DNA from: Aurelia coerulea
Lineage: Eukaryota > Cnidaria > Scyphozoa > Semaeostomeae > Ulmaridae
Reading direction: 5' to 3'
DNA length: 64,000 nt
Assembly: GCA_039566865.1 (NCBI GenBank)
Contig: CM076960.1
Location: 1,798,001 to 1,862,000 of the forward strand
Below the pieces are notes generated by a model that worked only from the letters and a program-made list of their open reading frames with translations, was not told where the DNA came from and searched no databases. Each line of letters opens with the position of its first letter. Within the stretch, counting starts at the first letter, position 1. This document shows positions 10,616 to 23,100 of the stretch, in pieces. The position numbers and the translations under genes were made by a program.

Positions 10616-11058
10616 CTAGATCACCACGAACAAGTTTTCTCTTTTTCCATTCATGTCGATTCTTTAGAAAACTTGATCGACGCTTTTTGATCGCTCTCAG
10701 TGTTTTCGAGAACGAAAATTTTAAGAAACTCGCGTCTAGCTATAAAAAATGAAAGCAAAAAATTTCAGATAGCCTAGAATCTAGTTCAGGCTTTCGGCTA
10801 AAGATTAAGTCATGAATCTTCAATATCTGTCCAGTGTGTGATTTGTTGTGGCTTGCCAAACGTGCATAGTTTATTTTGGCGCACCCCGTATGTTTTTCGT
10901 GAGTTTTTGCCCTCATTCTACCTATGGCAACCCTGGAAGTCAACCCCTTGTTGTGGTTGTTGAAACTCAAAAACACATGTTGAGTATCCAGATGGAGCTC
11001 AAATATATGTGTTGACCCCCGTGAATGACTGAACGTGAAAGGTGCAAAGAATTTCAAA

Positions 11059-11147
11059 ATGGATGACGGATGCAGCGGAGGTGCTGAGAAAGATGGGAAA
11101 GATAATCGACCTAAAAGTATATTAAAGCACACACATGAGAAAGAAAA
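11059..11147 (+). CDS. PPP1R2: PPP1R2 exon 1: start and SILK motif
   Basis: The ATG is at 11059-11061 and the donor AA|GTAAGT follows 11147 (phase 2). It encodes [17 protein letters not shown] then [13 protein letters not shown]. The SILK motif at residues 19-23 corresponds to KGILK near the N-terminus of human inhibitor-2. The position of the motif near the N-terminus supports this ATG. Confidence 0.88.
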
Positions 11148-14100
11148 GTAAGTATGAATGAATTAATGATATGTTCATGTACAAGAGTGTTGCTTTTGCG
11201 AGGCTGACGAGGGCTCATATTAGGCTTAAGAGAGAGGGCTCATCTGATCTGTAGTAAGGCAAAAGAAGAGGTGCTGAAATGCTAAGAAATATGGGAAAGA
11301 TGAATTGACCTGAAAGTATTTTAAAACATCACTTGAGAAAGAGAAGTAAAAATGATGAATAGGTAAATTATATCTTCAGATGGCTCAAAAGGGTTTACCT
11401 AAGCCTTTTGGAGGGTGGACAAAATTGCCAAATAATTCATGAGATATTAGGAGATATTTGGTTGGGGGGAAAACAGCATTTGCGTGGACCTTTTGAGGAG
11501 GTAACACCACTTCCATCTATCTAACAGCACTTTCAGCAGAAGGGCACTCTTCAGAACTGGAAGGGAAAATAGCCAGGGTGCATTCCATGTAAAACCTGTC
11601 ACTGAAGGTATGCCAAGCCCTAAGCTTTCGTACGCCAGGTATTTTCAGGGAGAGAGAATACACGTCATATATATTTGATCATATCAAAAGAGACTACTAA
11701 TTCACATAAGAAAAGATTGAGGACAGCTTCACATTAACGCCAAGGTAGGCAGATTTTCGTATGCTGTCGCGCCAAGAACCGATTTTATTATAAAAATGAC
11801 GCTGCTACGCCAACAAAAAGTCAGGTCTACACCGAAGATCTTCGGGCCTAAGTACACTTACCTCACATAAGTATTGCACCACCTAACACAAAATGGCGCC
11901 CAAAAGCGTCCCTCAGCCCAACCAACAAAATTTGCATAACAAAAGCATCAGCTTTGAAGGGTTTCTCTACCGGGTGTTTTGGTGGGAAAAGAATTGTTAA
12001 TTCGTTTGCTTTTCATTCATAAGTAAAATGAAACGTTAGTTTGTTGGTTTCTTTGACAAATTAGCAAAAACCTCCGGACAACACTGCACAAGATTTTGGC
12101 AGTATAGCTGGAGGAGTAGGCCAAAACAAAATGAGAAACGGATAGATATCTGGGGGCAAAGAAAGCAAAATTTAGTGTTTTCAGACTTAGGATTCTGCAA
12201 ACTTTATCCTCATGATAAAATTTTTCCACTTTGAATGTGCTAAAAGAAGAAATTTCAAATAAATAACAAGGCCGTCATTCAATGTAGCTGAACTTGAATT
12301 TCTCTAAGAAGGGAGTCACGTTAAAAAAACATGCTTCAGTCACTTGTTAAATTTCAAAATTATCTTCAAACTAAATTAAACCGTAGCGATTTCATTAAGC
12401 ACATCAAAATCCATATATTTACATGTCAACCACCTGCTTACAGTGGCGGACACTTGGGGGGCCAGGGGGTGCGATCGCCCCCCCAATGTTGGCAAGAACA
12501 AAGGTCTTTTGTTCGAAGACAATAGAAATAAACAATGCTTTTTAGCTGAAACAATAGCTTCGAAACGCCCCCCCAATATTTGGCAAAGTGTCCGCCACTG
12601 CCTGCCTAAAGTCTTCCAGGAAGCAAAATTAATGTTAATGTGATAAAAGTGATATCAAGGATATTCTTACCTTGGAATGGTTTCTTTCCGTTTTCCCCTT
12701 GTGTTTATCCTTCTTTCGTTCCTCACGGAAAACTTTTGTCATAGCGATAAAGTTTGTAGAATCCTAATTTGAAAACATTAAAATGTTGTTAGCTTTGCCC
12801 CCAGATATCTATCCGTTTCTCATTTTGTTTTGGCCTACTCCTCCAGCTACGCTTCCAAAATCTTGTGCAGTGTTGTCCGGAGGTTTTTGCTAATTTGTCA
12901 AAGAAACCAACAAACTGAAGTTTCATTTTACTTATGAATGAAAAGCAAACGAATTAACAATTATTTTCCGGCCAAAACACCCGGTAGAGAAACCCTTAAA
13001 TGCTGATGCTTTTGTTATGTAAATTTTGTTGGTTGGGCTAAAAGACGCTTTTGGGCGCCATTTTGGGTAAGGTGGTGCAATACTTATGTGAGGTAAGTGT
13101 ACATGGAAAGCACCCTGGGAAAATAGCACTGTGATAGCGAGAGAAACTTGCCTGAACGGTGTACAGGAGACCCATCTATGGCAAGCGAAAGTCACCCAGG
13201 TTGGAAAACATGCGTGATTTGGCCTACGCGTAGTAGCAAGTGAAATAAATTCGAAGCTGCAAGTAGACTTTAAAAAGCTGTGAGAGACGCAAAATTAACG
13301 ATAGATCTTTTGTTCTCACAGGTGAGAACTGATTATTGTAGTTGCGAGCAGCAAGTTTGACAGAGTTTCATAGTTGCGAGTGAATGCAAATTTTCAAGTC
13401 CTGGAAAGTCACCAAAGTCAGATAAACCTGGTTTTTCTGTGAGTTATATGCAGAAAAACCGAGTTTATCTGGTTGATGAAATTGTCACCATTTCAGAAAA
13501 AGCTGTTTTTTCATCGAAATTTGTCAACTGCACCAAGCTACTCCGATAATTTGCAGAAAACTGAATGCTTCGGAAAAACCGAGGTTTTCCTCCAAAAAAC
13601 TTATAGCAAAATAAAAGCTGCACACTTTAAATCCATATTCCTTGTGAGTTGCAAGAAGAAGCTGTCAAAATTGCACAAGACTGCTGCCGAAGCGTAATTA
13701 GAATAATAGAAACTGGAAAAATTTGGTTTTCCTTGCAGAAAACCTAGTTTTTCTGATTTTGGTGACTTTCGCTTGCCTTATACCTGTCTCATGAAAAAGA
13801 CTCTGTCTTCAGAACAAATAGATGAAAATTGTCAATTTTAGGTTTCCTAAACGGGAAACAAATACAAAAAATCCAGTTTTTTATCAAAAACTTAGTCTCC
13901 AGGCTGTTTCTTGTGTCAATTTTTGAAATCCATCCCTCAAACTATTAAAGGCCTGTGCTATATTTACCAAAGTTTCTTTTGCTTTTTAATCCAGGTAGTA
14001 AAATTTGTTAATTTTTGAAAATTGAACCTACAGTGTCTTATTAGCAGTTTCTTAGAAACTGAATCTGTATACTTTAGAGATAGTATTTTGATTGCATGTT

Positions 14101-17100
14101 CGTGGATATTACTCTCTATCAATTTGCTTGCCAGGTAGTTAAGCTCAAATTTCATTCAGCTGCCTTTCAAAATAGTGTTGAAGATTAAACCATTCAACAA
14201 ATGATAAATACAGCAAGACCACAGAGGATTTTTGGATTGATCCTCCTTGAAACTTGATTCACCGACTTGACCATTAATCACGAGTCAGAATTAGATTTAA
14301 TCATGTACTCTCAAGTACCGAATAAACGGGGGGGTGAGAATAATCGGGGGGGTTGGAAATGGTTCAATATAATAATAATCGGGGGGGGTTGGAACAATCG
14401 GGGGGGTTGGAAAAATTGAGAATAGTCGTTTATCGTTTTCTTAGTAAAACACGTATCTAACATGGGTACCACGTATGTAAAACACGCGTGTAGCACGGGT
14501 CAGACAAACAAAGGAGAATAAAGTTAATAAATACAGTAAGTACATTTGCTTAGCAGGAATTATTAAAAAAATGTGTTCACTATTACTTCTATTTTTCAAA
14601 AAATAATAAAAGGGGGGGTTGGAATAAAAGTGGGGGGGTTGGAAAATTTTTCAAAAATTAATAAGCGGGGGGGGACGATTATTCGGTACTTGAGAGTATC
14701 ATATACCAAAATTTTGTTATGGAAATGAGGGGATGCTGCAAGCCTGGTTTTCAGAGGAGACCTATATTTGGGGGACAAATGCGTATAAAGAGGGTTTGAT
14801 TCCTAGTTGGAGTAGACTTGCTCCAAGTCTACTCCGTTGTCTATCAGCGCTAAAGTAGGATGTTTGCCTCTGCGGAGGTGTACACTAGAGGTGACTGAAG
14901 GGCGCTGCGAAGGAGAAGCGAGGCGAAGACGGAATATCTTAATCCATCTTCGCCTCACTTCTCCTTCGCAGTGCCCTTCAGTCGCCTCTCGTGTACACCT
15001 CCGCAGAGGTAAATATATTACTTTAGCGCTGATAGACAACGGAGTATACTTGGAGCAAGTCTAGGTTGGAGGGAAATGTGCTGCCTAAGAAATGAGGTAC
15101 TGATGCATATTTGTACCAAAGTTTACACCGATTTGCACCCATTATTGTGTGTCAAAATGTCAGAAATTAGCTCCCTGATAAATGCTTACAGAGAAGACCT
15201 GATTTTGAATTTCTGAGCAAATTGATTGATTTATTTACTCAGTTCAGTTCAGTTTCAGTTTTCATGTTTTAAATTTGCCACATACAATTTATCATAACAA
15301 AACTAATAATGCAAACAATTAACTAAACTACAATAATAACAATAATGCATCTAAAATTAATACAACATACAAATACCGAATGAAGAACAAGATAAATTGC
15401 ATGTGGGGAATTACTTAAATGAGGAGCTCTCTCAGTAGTTAAACTAATCAAGGAGAGAGCACCCCCTGTTTCAAAAGTTTCTCATACAAATTTGATAATT
15501 TTAGGAGAATTCTCTGTAATTCAGAACTCTCTGTAATTCAGTCTCTGCCAATTAATCATGTAGTCTGCATGCAGGCTTTGGGGTGTCCATTGCAGTGGAA
15601 AAGTAAAATCTGCACACAGGCTGTTAATTGATGGGTAGGGTTGGGTATTTCTTGTTGACTCTCAAATATAGTGGGTTCCACCAGACTTTAATCACCAACA
15701 CCTGTACACCAGCGTCCATCTGCTCCAAAAACTAAAAGAAAATTCTCTAAATATTAATGATGTTATATTTAGTTAAAGGTTTTGAATATTTGCATGCCAT
15801 TAATTCAGTTGCCATAATTATTCCAAAACATATCGTAAAAATTTTAATTATCGAATATGCTCAAAATTGTTGAAGTGTAAAATTTTAGGTGATGTTTGGC
15901 AACGGTGAAAGGATGTACTGTAGAAATATCTTACTATGGTAACAGAATATTTTTCATTGTGTGTATTAATATGAAACCTGTGCACAATTAAAAAGTTGGT
16001 CCATTCCTGCCAAGTACATAAAGAAATTGCTTGAACCTGTTCTTTTGTAGAATAGCTAAAATGTCTATTCTTTAAAATTTCAAGAATTCTTCCTTCACAT
16101 TCTGGTCCTTCTCCTGGTGTGCTCTATGTCAAGATTTTGGTGTAAACCAAATTGATCCAGTTCTACTCTTTCCTGACTGCCTGCCACAACAGCCTGTTAG
16201 GAAAATACAAAGCCATGTACAAGCCTTGTAGTTATGGTCTTGTAACCTTGTTCTAGCTTAGAAAAGCCTTGCTGTAGCCTCGTAAATGGCTTGAAAAATG
16301 CTAATTGGCCTTGTGGAAACCTTGTGGAAACCTTTTGTTAGACTGGTTGTAACTTGGAATCTTACTGAAAGCCTTGTAATTTTTGTCAAAGGTTAGTACA
16401 AGGCCAAGTTTAGCCTTGTATTTCAGCACAAGGAGCCTTTCTTTATGATTTCGAAATTAAGACACTCAGAAAGTGGCTAAGTGGATGCTTTCTGTGAAAA
16501 TCAAAATGACTCAGAAAAACACTACAGTTGTTTCCCACACGTATCCATGGTATTCTGCACAAATTTTAGTGGATGGGGTGCATCCAAGATAATGTACTCT
16601 TGGAAATCCATCAATATCTCTGTAATCTTACAACATATGAATATTTTGTTTATTTCTCAACAAAATTCAAAGGTCCATCTTCAAACCAACACTTTCATTT
16701 TGAGAAAAATAATGGAAAGTCTGTGGGATATGGCCCTATCAAAAACTGTAAAATTGTCTTTTAGAAGTTTGTGTACTTCATGTGACCCAGCCAGCCCCTT
16801 TAATTGATTGAAAGGTATTAATTATGTTTGCTTTTTATTTCAGACCACCAGAGGTAAAATGGGATGAAATGAACATCTTAGAAACATACCATCCAGCAAA
16901 TAAAGATTATGGTCATATGAAAATAAATGAACCTCCTACACCTTATTCACATTTACAAGATTCTGATGAAGAGTTAGATACAAGTGAAGTTGATCCACAA
17001 ACATTAACTGACAGGTAATTATTTTCTTGAATTTTGGTTTGATGCAAAATATCCTTCTTAAACTTGGCGAGTCAAAAAATTGCCCCCTTTTAAAAGGCTA

Positions 17101-20100
17101 TTGTTCTCTGGATATCAAGACAATAATATTCACAAATGTGTTATTTAATTAATTTGTATGTTCAAATCCTTTTTCAATTTACTTGTTGAGAATAACGAGG
17201 ACTGCTCCTTTTGTCTGAGCCTTTTGTTATTCTGGTAAAGTTCAAAGCAGATCAACAGCTGGGAAACCTATTACCATGCGCGAGAATCTCTTTGTTTCTT
17301 TGCTAATTCTAGTTTGGATTGTGCCCATATTATCCACCCACATTCTTTCCACAAAATCAAACATGCTTTCTGCGCATGATCACAGGTTTCCTTTTTGGGG
17401 GATAACCGTTGCTTTGAACTTTGACGATTCGTATCCCCAGCAATTACCTCACTGAAATTGGTCACTGTGCTCTGAAATTAAAAAGGATTTTTTCAAGAAA
17501 ATTATCATGATATTAGGCCTATTTGGAAGGTCTCTTGGAGGAGCTTCCTTAAGAAAATGCCACATGATTTCAGAACAGAGTATCCTATTTCAATATTGGA
17601 ATTTTTTTTATGTATTTGGACATGTCCACCATTGAATAATATACTTTCAAATTTAATTGCCTTGATATCCAGGGAGCAACGGTCTTTTAAAGGGGAATTG
17701 TTTTTTTATATACTCAGTACATATGCAGAAACATATTGAGGCATTTAGATATTCGTAGTTTCTATAGTAGATCAAAACTAATTGTTTCCCAGTTATAGCT
17801 AATCTTGTAATTGGCAATGATTTATCAAATTTTTCTCTTTTGGCTGCTGCCTGGTTTTGAAGCATACTGCAAAAAGCATTTATGATTGCCAGATTATTTT
17901 CTTTTTGTCCATTTAGTTTCAAGTTTTGTTATAGATATCAGAAAGGAAAGCAAAACATCATTGCAGACTTGAAGGATAATGAACAATCTTATTTAATAGC
18001 CCTTAGGCAGGAGTTACGTTACTGAGTACCATTAGTCCTTGAATAAGCCCCTGAGGGCCTATTTCACATAGAAATATTTTGGGGTGGGGGCTTATTCGAG
18101 GGAGGGCTTATTCAAGGGGGGGGGGGGCTTATTTAACAGCAGCCAAAAAATATTACCAGGACTAATTTTCTCATTGTACTTGAGGCTGGTCAGTGTGCTT
18201 AAAACAGCAGATATATATTGGGATATATTGTTTTTGAAGCAATATCTAAGCCTGTTGAAAAAAATATGAAGAAAGTCAGTCCAAAAAAATCAAAAGTATT
18301 CACTGAAATAACAATCGACATATTCCTCATGGGGGCTTATTCGAGGGTGGGGGGCCTTTTCAAAGGTGGGGGCTTATTCGAGGACTTACGGTATAGCTCA
18401 AAACGAGAGGTTTCAACCTGACACTTTAATTCTTATACCATTCAAGTCAAACAAACATTTCAAACATTTCAAACAATGAAAACAAACATTTCATCATCCT
18501 TAGATATATTTGAATCATTGACAAATAAAAACAAAACAGAACAGTTTTAAAGGGCCTGTACAAGCTAAACTTCCAAAAATCTTAAACTTTCTCTCCTTAA
18601 TGCAGGCAAGTAGCAGCAACAAGGACAGATAATGTTACAAAAGGACTCACTACTCTTTATTGACACCTAGATACAAAGCAATTTGTAATTGCAGACAAAG
18701 GGAATTCCATGCTCGGTTGGTCAAGACATAAACAAAAACAAAGCAAGCCACAAAATTGCCCTGAAACCCGGGTCGCTAGCTCGGTCGCTGTGCATTCCAG
18801 AAATGGTTTTAAAGAGCAAATATTAGCATACATCGAAAGAAGAAGGATATATCTAAACTTCTGCCTCGGGCATTTTATTTTTTCCGTACAGAAGCTGAGC
18901 AGTGAGCGTTTTAATTACACCTAAAAAGTACGAGAATTGCGTCCCCTCCCAATTGGCTTCTGCACAAAATAAATAAAATGCCCAAGGCAGAAGTTTAGAT
19001 ATATCCTTCTTCTTTCGATATATGCTAATATTTGCTCTTTAAAACCATTTCTGGAATGCACAACGACCGAGCTAGCGACCCGGGTTTCAAGGCAATTTTT
19101 GCGGCTTGCTTTGTTTTTGTTTATGTCTTGACCAACCGAGCATGGAATTCCCTTTGTCTGCAATCATAAATTGCTTTGTATCTAGGTGTCAATGAAAAGT
19201 AGCGAGTTCTATTGTAACATTATCTGTCCTTGTTAGTAGCAGCAAATAGATTGCAAAAGAATATGTTTTGTACATGTTTGAATCCCGTAGAATTCGCCAG
19301 TGCTGTCAGCTTTTTTGATGCCATCAACGATCATAAAGATACAGCTGGATTCTGAGCGACGAGTTTCAGATGTGTTTAGCATAAGAACACAAAAGGCAAC
19401 GGCCAGGCAAAAGAAATTGTAGGACACGTGTCAATTAGAGAGGAATTTCTCATTGAATTTGATGATATTGGTCAGCTGATCTTTATTTTTGTTTACAAAA
19501 ATCTTGTATAGTTTGTCAAGGTTTGATGATCGTGTTTGGTGGTTTTTAAGCGAGAGTACTTTTTGGTGATACCCAATAGATATCTGTATTTTCAATTGCA
19601 GTTTATCAAAAGCTTCAACACGTAAGCAGGTTCATCAGGACGAAGAAGATGATGATTCTGATGGTGATGCTGATCTTACAGATGAAGCAAGAGGTAATTT
19701 CTTCAATATTCCCATCCCATACCGGGTCAGTCAGAAAAATTTATCCACTGTTTGAAAATCGTGCAGAATTACTTACCAATGCAACGAATTTGTAGAATTT
19801 TAATTTCATCATCTTACTAAAGCTTCAACCTAGGCTCAGTTTAAACATTTGCCGTGTTGAACTTAATAGATGATGCTAAAAACTTCTAAGTGTCCATTAA
19901 ATTCGACATAAAAACGATGTTAAAATCACCTGCCGTTTCGAATAGTTACAACGGCAGGAGTTCACCAGCTCTGTCGTATCAAACGGTAGGAAAACGACTT
20001 GATTTAAATATTGTATTTCTGCCGCGTTTAATTAATCAATTCTAGGCCATGGTCCGCGGTTTCTACGTGTGATCAGCCACTGCGCTTGTGCATTCTGAAC

Positions 20101-23100
20101 AAATGGCCGTTTTAACCATTTTGATTTCAATTCAACCCGGCAGAAAATGATGTTGGAATCAGATTTTTAGACACGGCAGATTCTGCCGTTTTGAGTACAG
20201 TTCGGTTCGACACTGCCAAAAACGATGTTTAAGCTAGGCCTAAGGCTTCAACTTAATTTCAAGATTTTGCTCGTAATCTTAGGTGCATTATTTCCTTCTG
20301 TTAATTTGGAATTAACTAAAAGTGCTTTTTATTGATATTCCCAAAAAAAACTAAAAATGGCTTGTTTACAATCATGTACCGGTGAGTCAAAAAAATGTTT
20401 ACCCGTTTCACTAGCTGTGAAATAAAAAGTATATGGCGGATATTCAAAATTAAAATGTTAATATATCAGACAAGGTTAACTTAGATGAGAAAATTTTGTT
20501 TGGTAAAATCACTCATCTTCAACACCCAAAAATTAGAAAAAAAGGAATCACTCAAATTCTTAAAATATTGAAGATTTCAGAAAAGTCCAACGGCAGAGTC
20601 ATAGCAAAATAGCAAAAGTTTCTATGAAGTCATTCAATTAATATAATAAATAATAATAAATAGTTGATTTTATAGTGCGCCCCTATATTGCACAATATTC
20701 TGCGGCGCATACAGTTTATAGGTCAAAGTCCCTAAAGTTACATCAAATCAAAAACTATTAACATTACAATAAAGATCCTAAGAATTAGAGTATTTTACAA
20801 TAAAAAAGAAACTTAAAGATTAAATGCTTGTTCAAAAAAATATGTTTTTATTGCCTTCTTGAAACTAGTTATGTCCTTGGAATGTCTTATATTGAGAGGC
20901 AAAGAGTTCCAGGTTCTATGAAGTCATTCAATTCAAAGAAATAGGTCATTGAATTTTACACCAACCTTTTTATAAATTTGAAACCTATGCTTCATCCATT
21001 ATCGTGCTGCAAAGGATTCTAGATGCTGCTAGTGATTTTGAATGCCGCAGAGGATTCTGGATGCTGCAAGGGATTCTGGATGCTGAGTGCAATGCTAGCA
21101 GCTATATCTTAGAGGTCTTATCCTAGTCCAAGGTCCTAGTCTTAGGGATTATCAGTGATTACCGGGTAATAAAAAGCGCTTGGTGGTTGTTCTATCAGGC
21201 TGTAGGAAAAACTTAGCGGTAGTTTCGCACAGAAATATGATTAAAAATCATTTATTTACATAATTGAATGAAAAATCCGCTTTTCTTTCGCGAGTAATTT
21301 GTCAGTAAAACATCTGCGCGCAGTTGGGTGTTGCGATTCTCGCAGAGTGAGCTTTATTGCTAAGAAAAACTGGATTGTATTGTGCTGCTTTTGAATCTAA
21401 CTGGGAAAAGTTTGGTCAATTTTCCGGGGGTCTGGTAGTATGATTTCTTATCGAATACTGTATTTGTGCAATGTTGTTGGGTTGTTTTACCAAAATGGCG
21501 TGTGCATGGATGAAGAGGGGAGTGATTAAATATTGTTTCAAACTTAGGAAATCTTCCAGTTTCTTCACGCACAAAAACTGCCATGAAAGATACAGTTTTT
21601 TTGATGATGCAGTTGTTGCAGTTGAGATGCAGTTTTTGATCGGTTGCCAGTTCCTGTGGTTGCTGTGGAGGAGCTGTATGTTCTATTGTTCCATCCTTAA
21701 CACCGTTGTGTGGGATAGGCTTCAACTTAGAGTTTGAGACATTGTTAATAAAATCAGACAAATCGTTGCTGATTTATGGCAAAATAAAAAAAGAAATAAT
21801 TGCTTGAATGACAGCACTTTCTTTGCTCCCCAATAATGCCAGAATCAAGCAAATACTGCAAGAAAAGGTTCTATTGCTGTGTTGGAATTCCTTCTACAGT
21901 TTAAACAGGTTTAATTGTATTGCTTAGATTGGGCGAAGGGGAAATATTACACCAGATGAACGCAAGCGCCTCATTTGCTCAAGCGATTACGTCAAAAACG
22001 AACAATACTTTCTAATAGATTGCCACACTTTTCTGATATTCAATAGGACAATAGATCTAAGACAATAGGACAATAGAACGTACAGTTCCTCCACAGCTGC
22101 CATACAAGTGAGGCACAATTTTTGCGGCTTGCCCCATAGACATCTGATAAGCCTTTGATTTTTTTCGCAGCCAAGAAAAAAGAATTCAAAAGCAAACGCA
22201 ACCAGCATTATGACGAGTTTTCAAAAGTCAGATTGGCAAGGGAATTAATTGCAAAGGAATTAGCTGAGCTAGATAAAGATGAAGAGGAATCGGTGGTAAG
22301 TGTATTTATTAATTTATTTCAAATTGTGGCAACTTTTTTTTTATTCAAATATAAAATTTACAATAATCTTACATTCTACTATACCTATCTAAATTACTAT
22401 ACAACACTACAGGTACGATACCATGGGGAGCGAAATACAATGACTACCTCATGGCCAATATATAAAAACATGAAACATTAAACTGTATACAGACACATTA
22501 CGAAACAATTAAAGATTAATGGATACTATACTAGATTCTGTCTCATATCAGATGTCAGGTCAGGGTTTAAATGGGTTGAAAGATGTTACGAGTGCAAATC
22601 ATTGAATGGCAACTTTTATATTGCTGCATAAAAGAAAGACAAATTTGATATTATTGTCTACCGGGTGAGCCAGAAAAAAGTTCCCACTTTCGAAAATTCA
22701 TATATGGATTTGAGTGATTCAAATTCTAGTTAAAAGCCAAAAGATCGAAGTATTTCTGTGATTTTTCGCATCTTCTTACGAGCACTGCAAGTATTGGTAA
22801 ATTCAACTTTACAAAAATTTCATGGTTGCAAAACGACTAAAAAGGGCCTAAAACACTTGATCGTTTCGTTAGGACTCTCCTCGAAAAGGACCCTCTCTCC
22901 AGAGGGGTGCAGGGCATGCCCCCACCCTGAAAAAACTTGTTTTAAGGTATTCTAAAACGTCGCAAAGAGCCTTTCAGAACAATACTCACGGGCGTTTCAC
23001 TTCTCTCAAGAGTAATAAGACAAAGATTCTCAAACAGATTCTAAAGATTTTCAATCCCATGGCAATAAATGTGTAGACGATATCTCTCACCCATGAGAAA

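Noticed and set aside
10740..11132. 130-codon minus-strand frame
   Set aside because: It is antisense to PPP1R2 exon 1 and its promoter and shows no domain.
11954..11990. TACCGGGTG in the 310-bp inverted repeat as a Tc1/mariner end
   Set aside because: It lies inside the arm, not at its edge, and the following bases do not match any of the TA families.
14803..15064. Two similar 75-78 codon frames on opposite strands
   Set aside because: They are mirror images generated by the palindromic MITE at 14813-15063.
21360..21761. 133-codon minus-strand frame
   Set aside because: It overlaps a dispersed repeat in PPP1R2 intron 3, has no recognisable domain, and a similar-length frame exists on the other strand.
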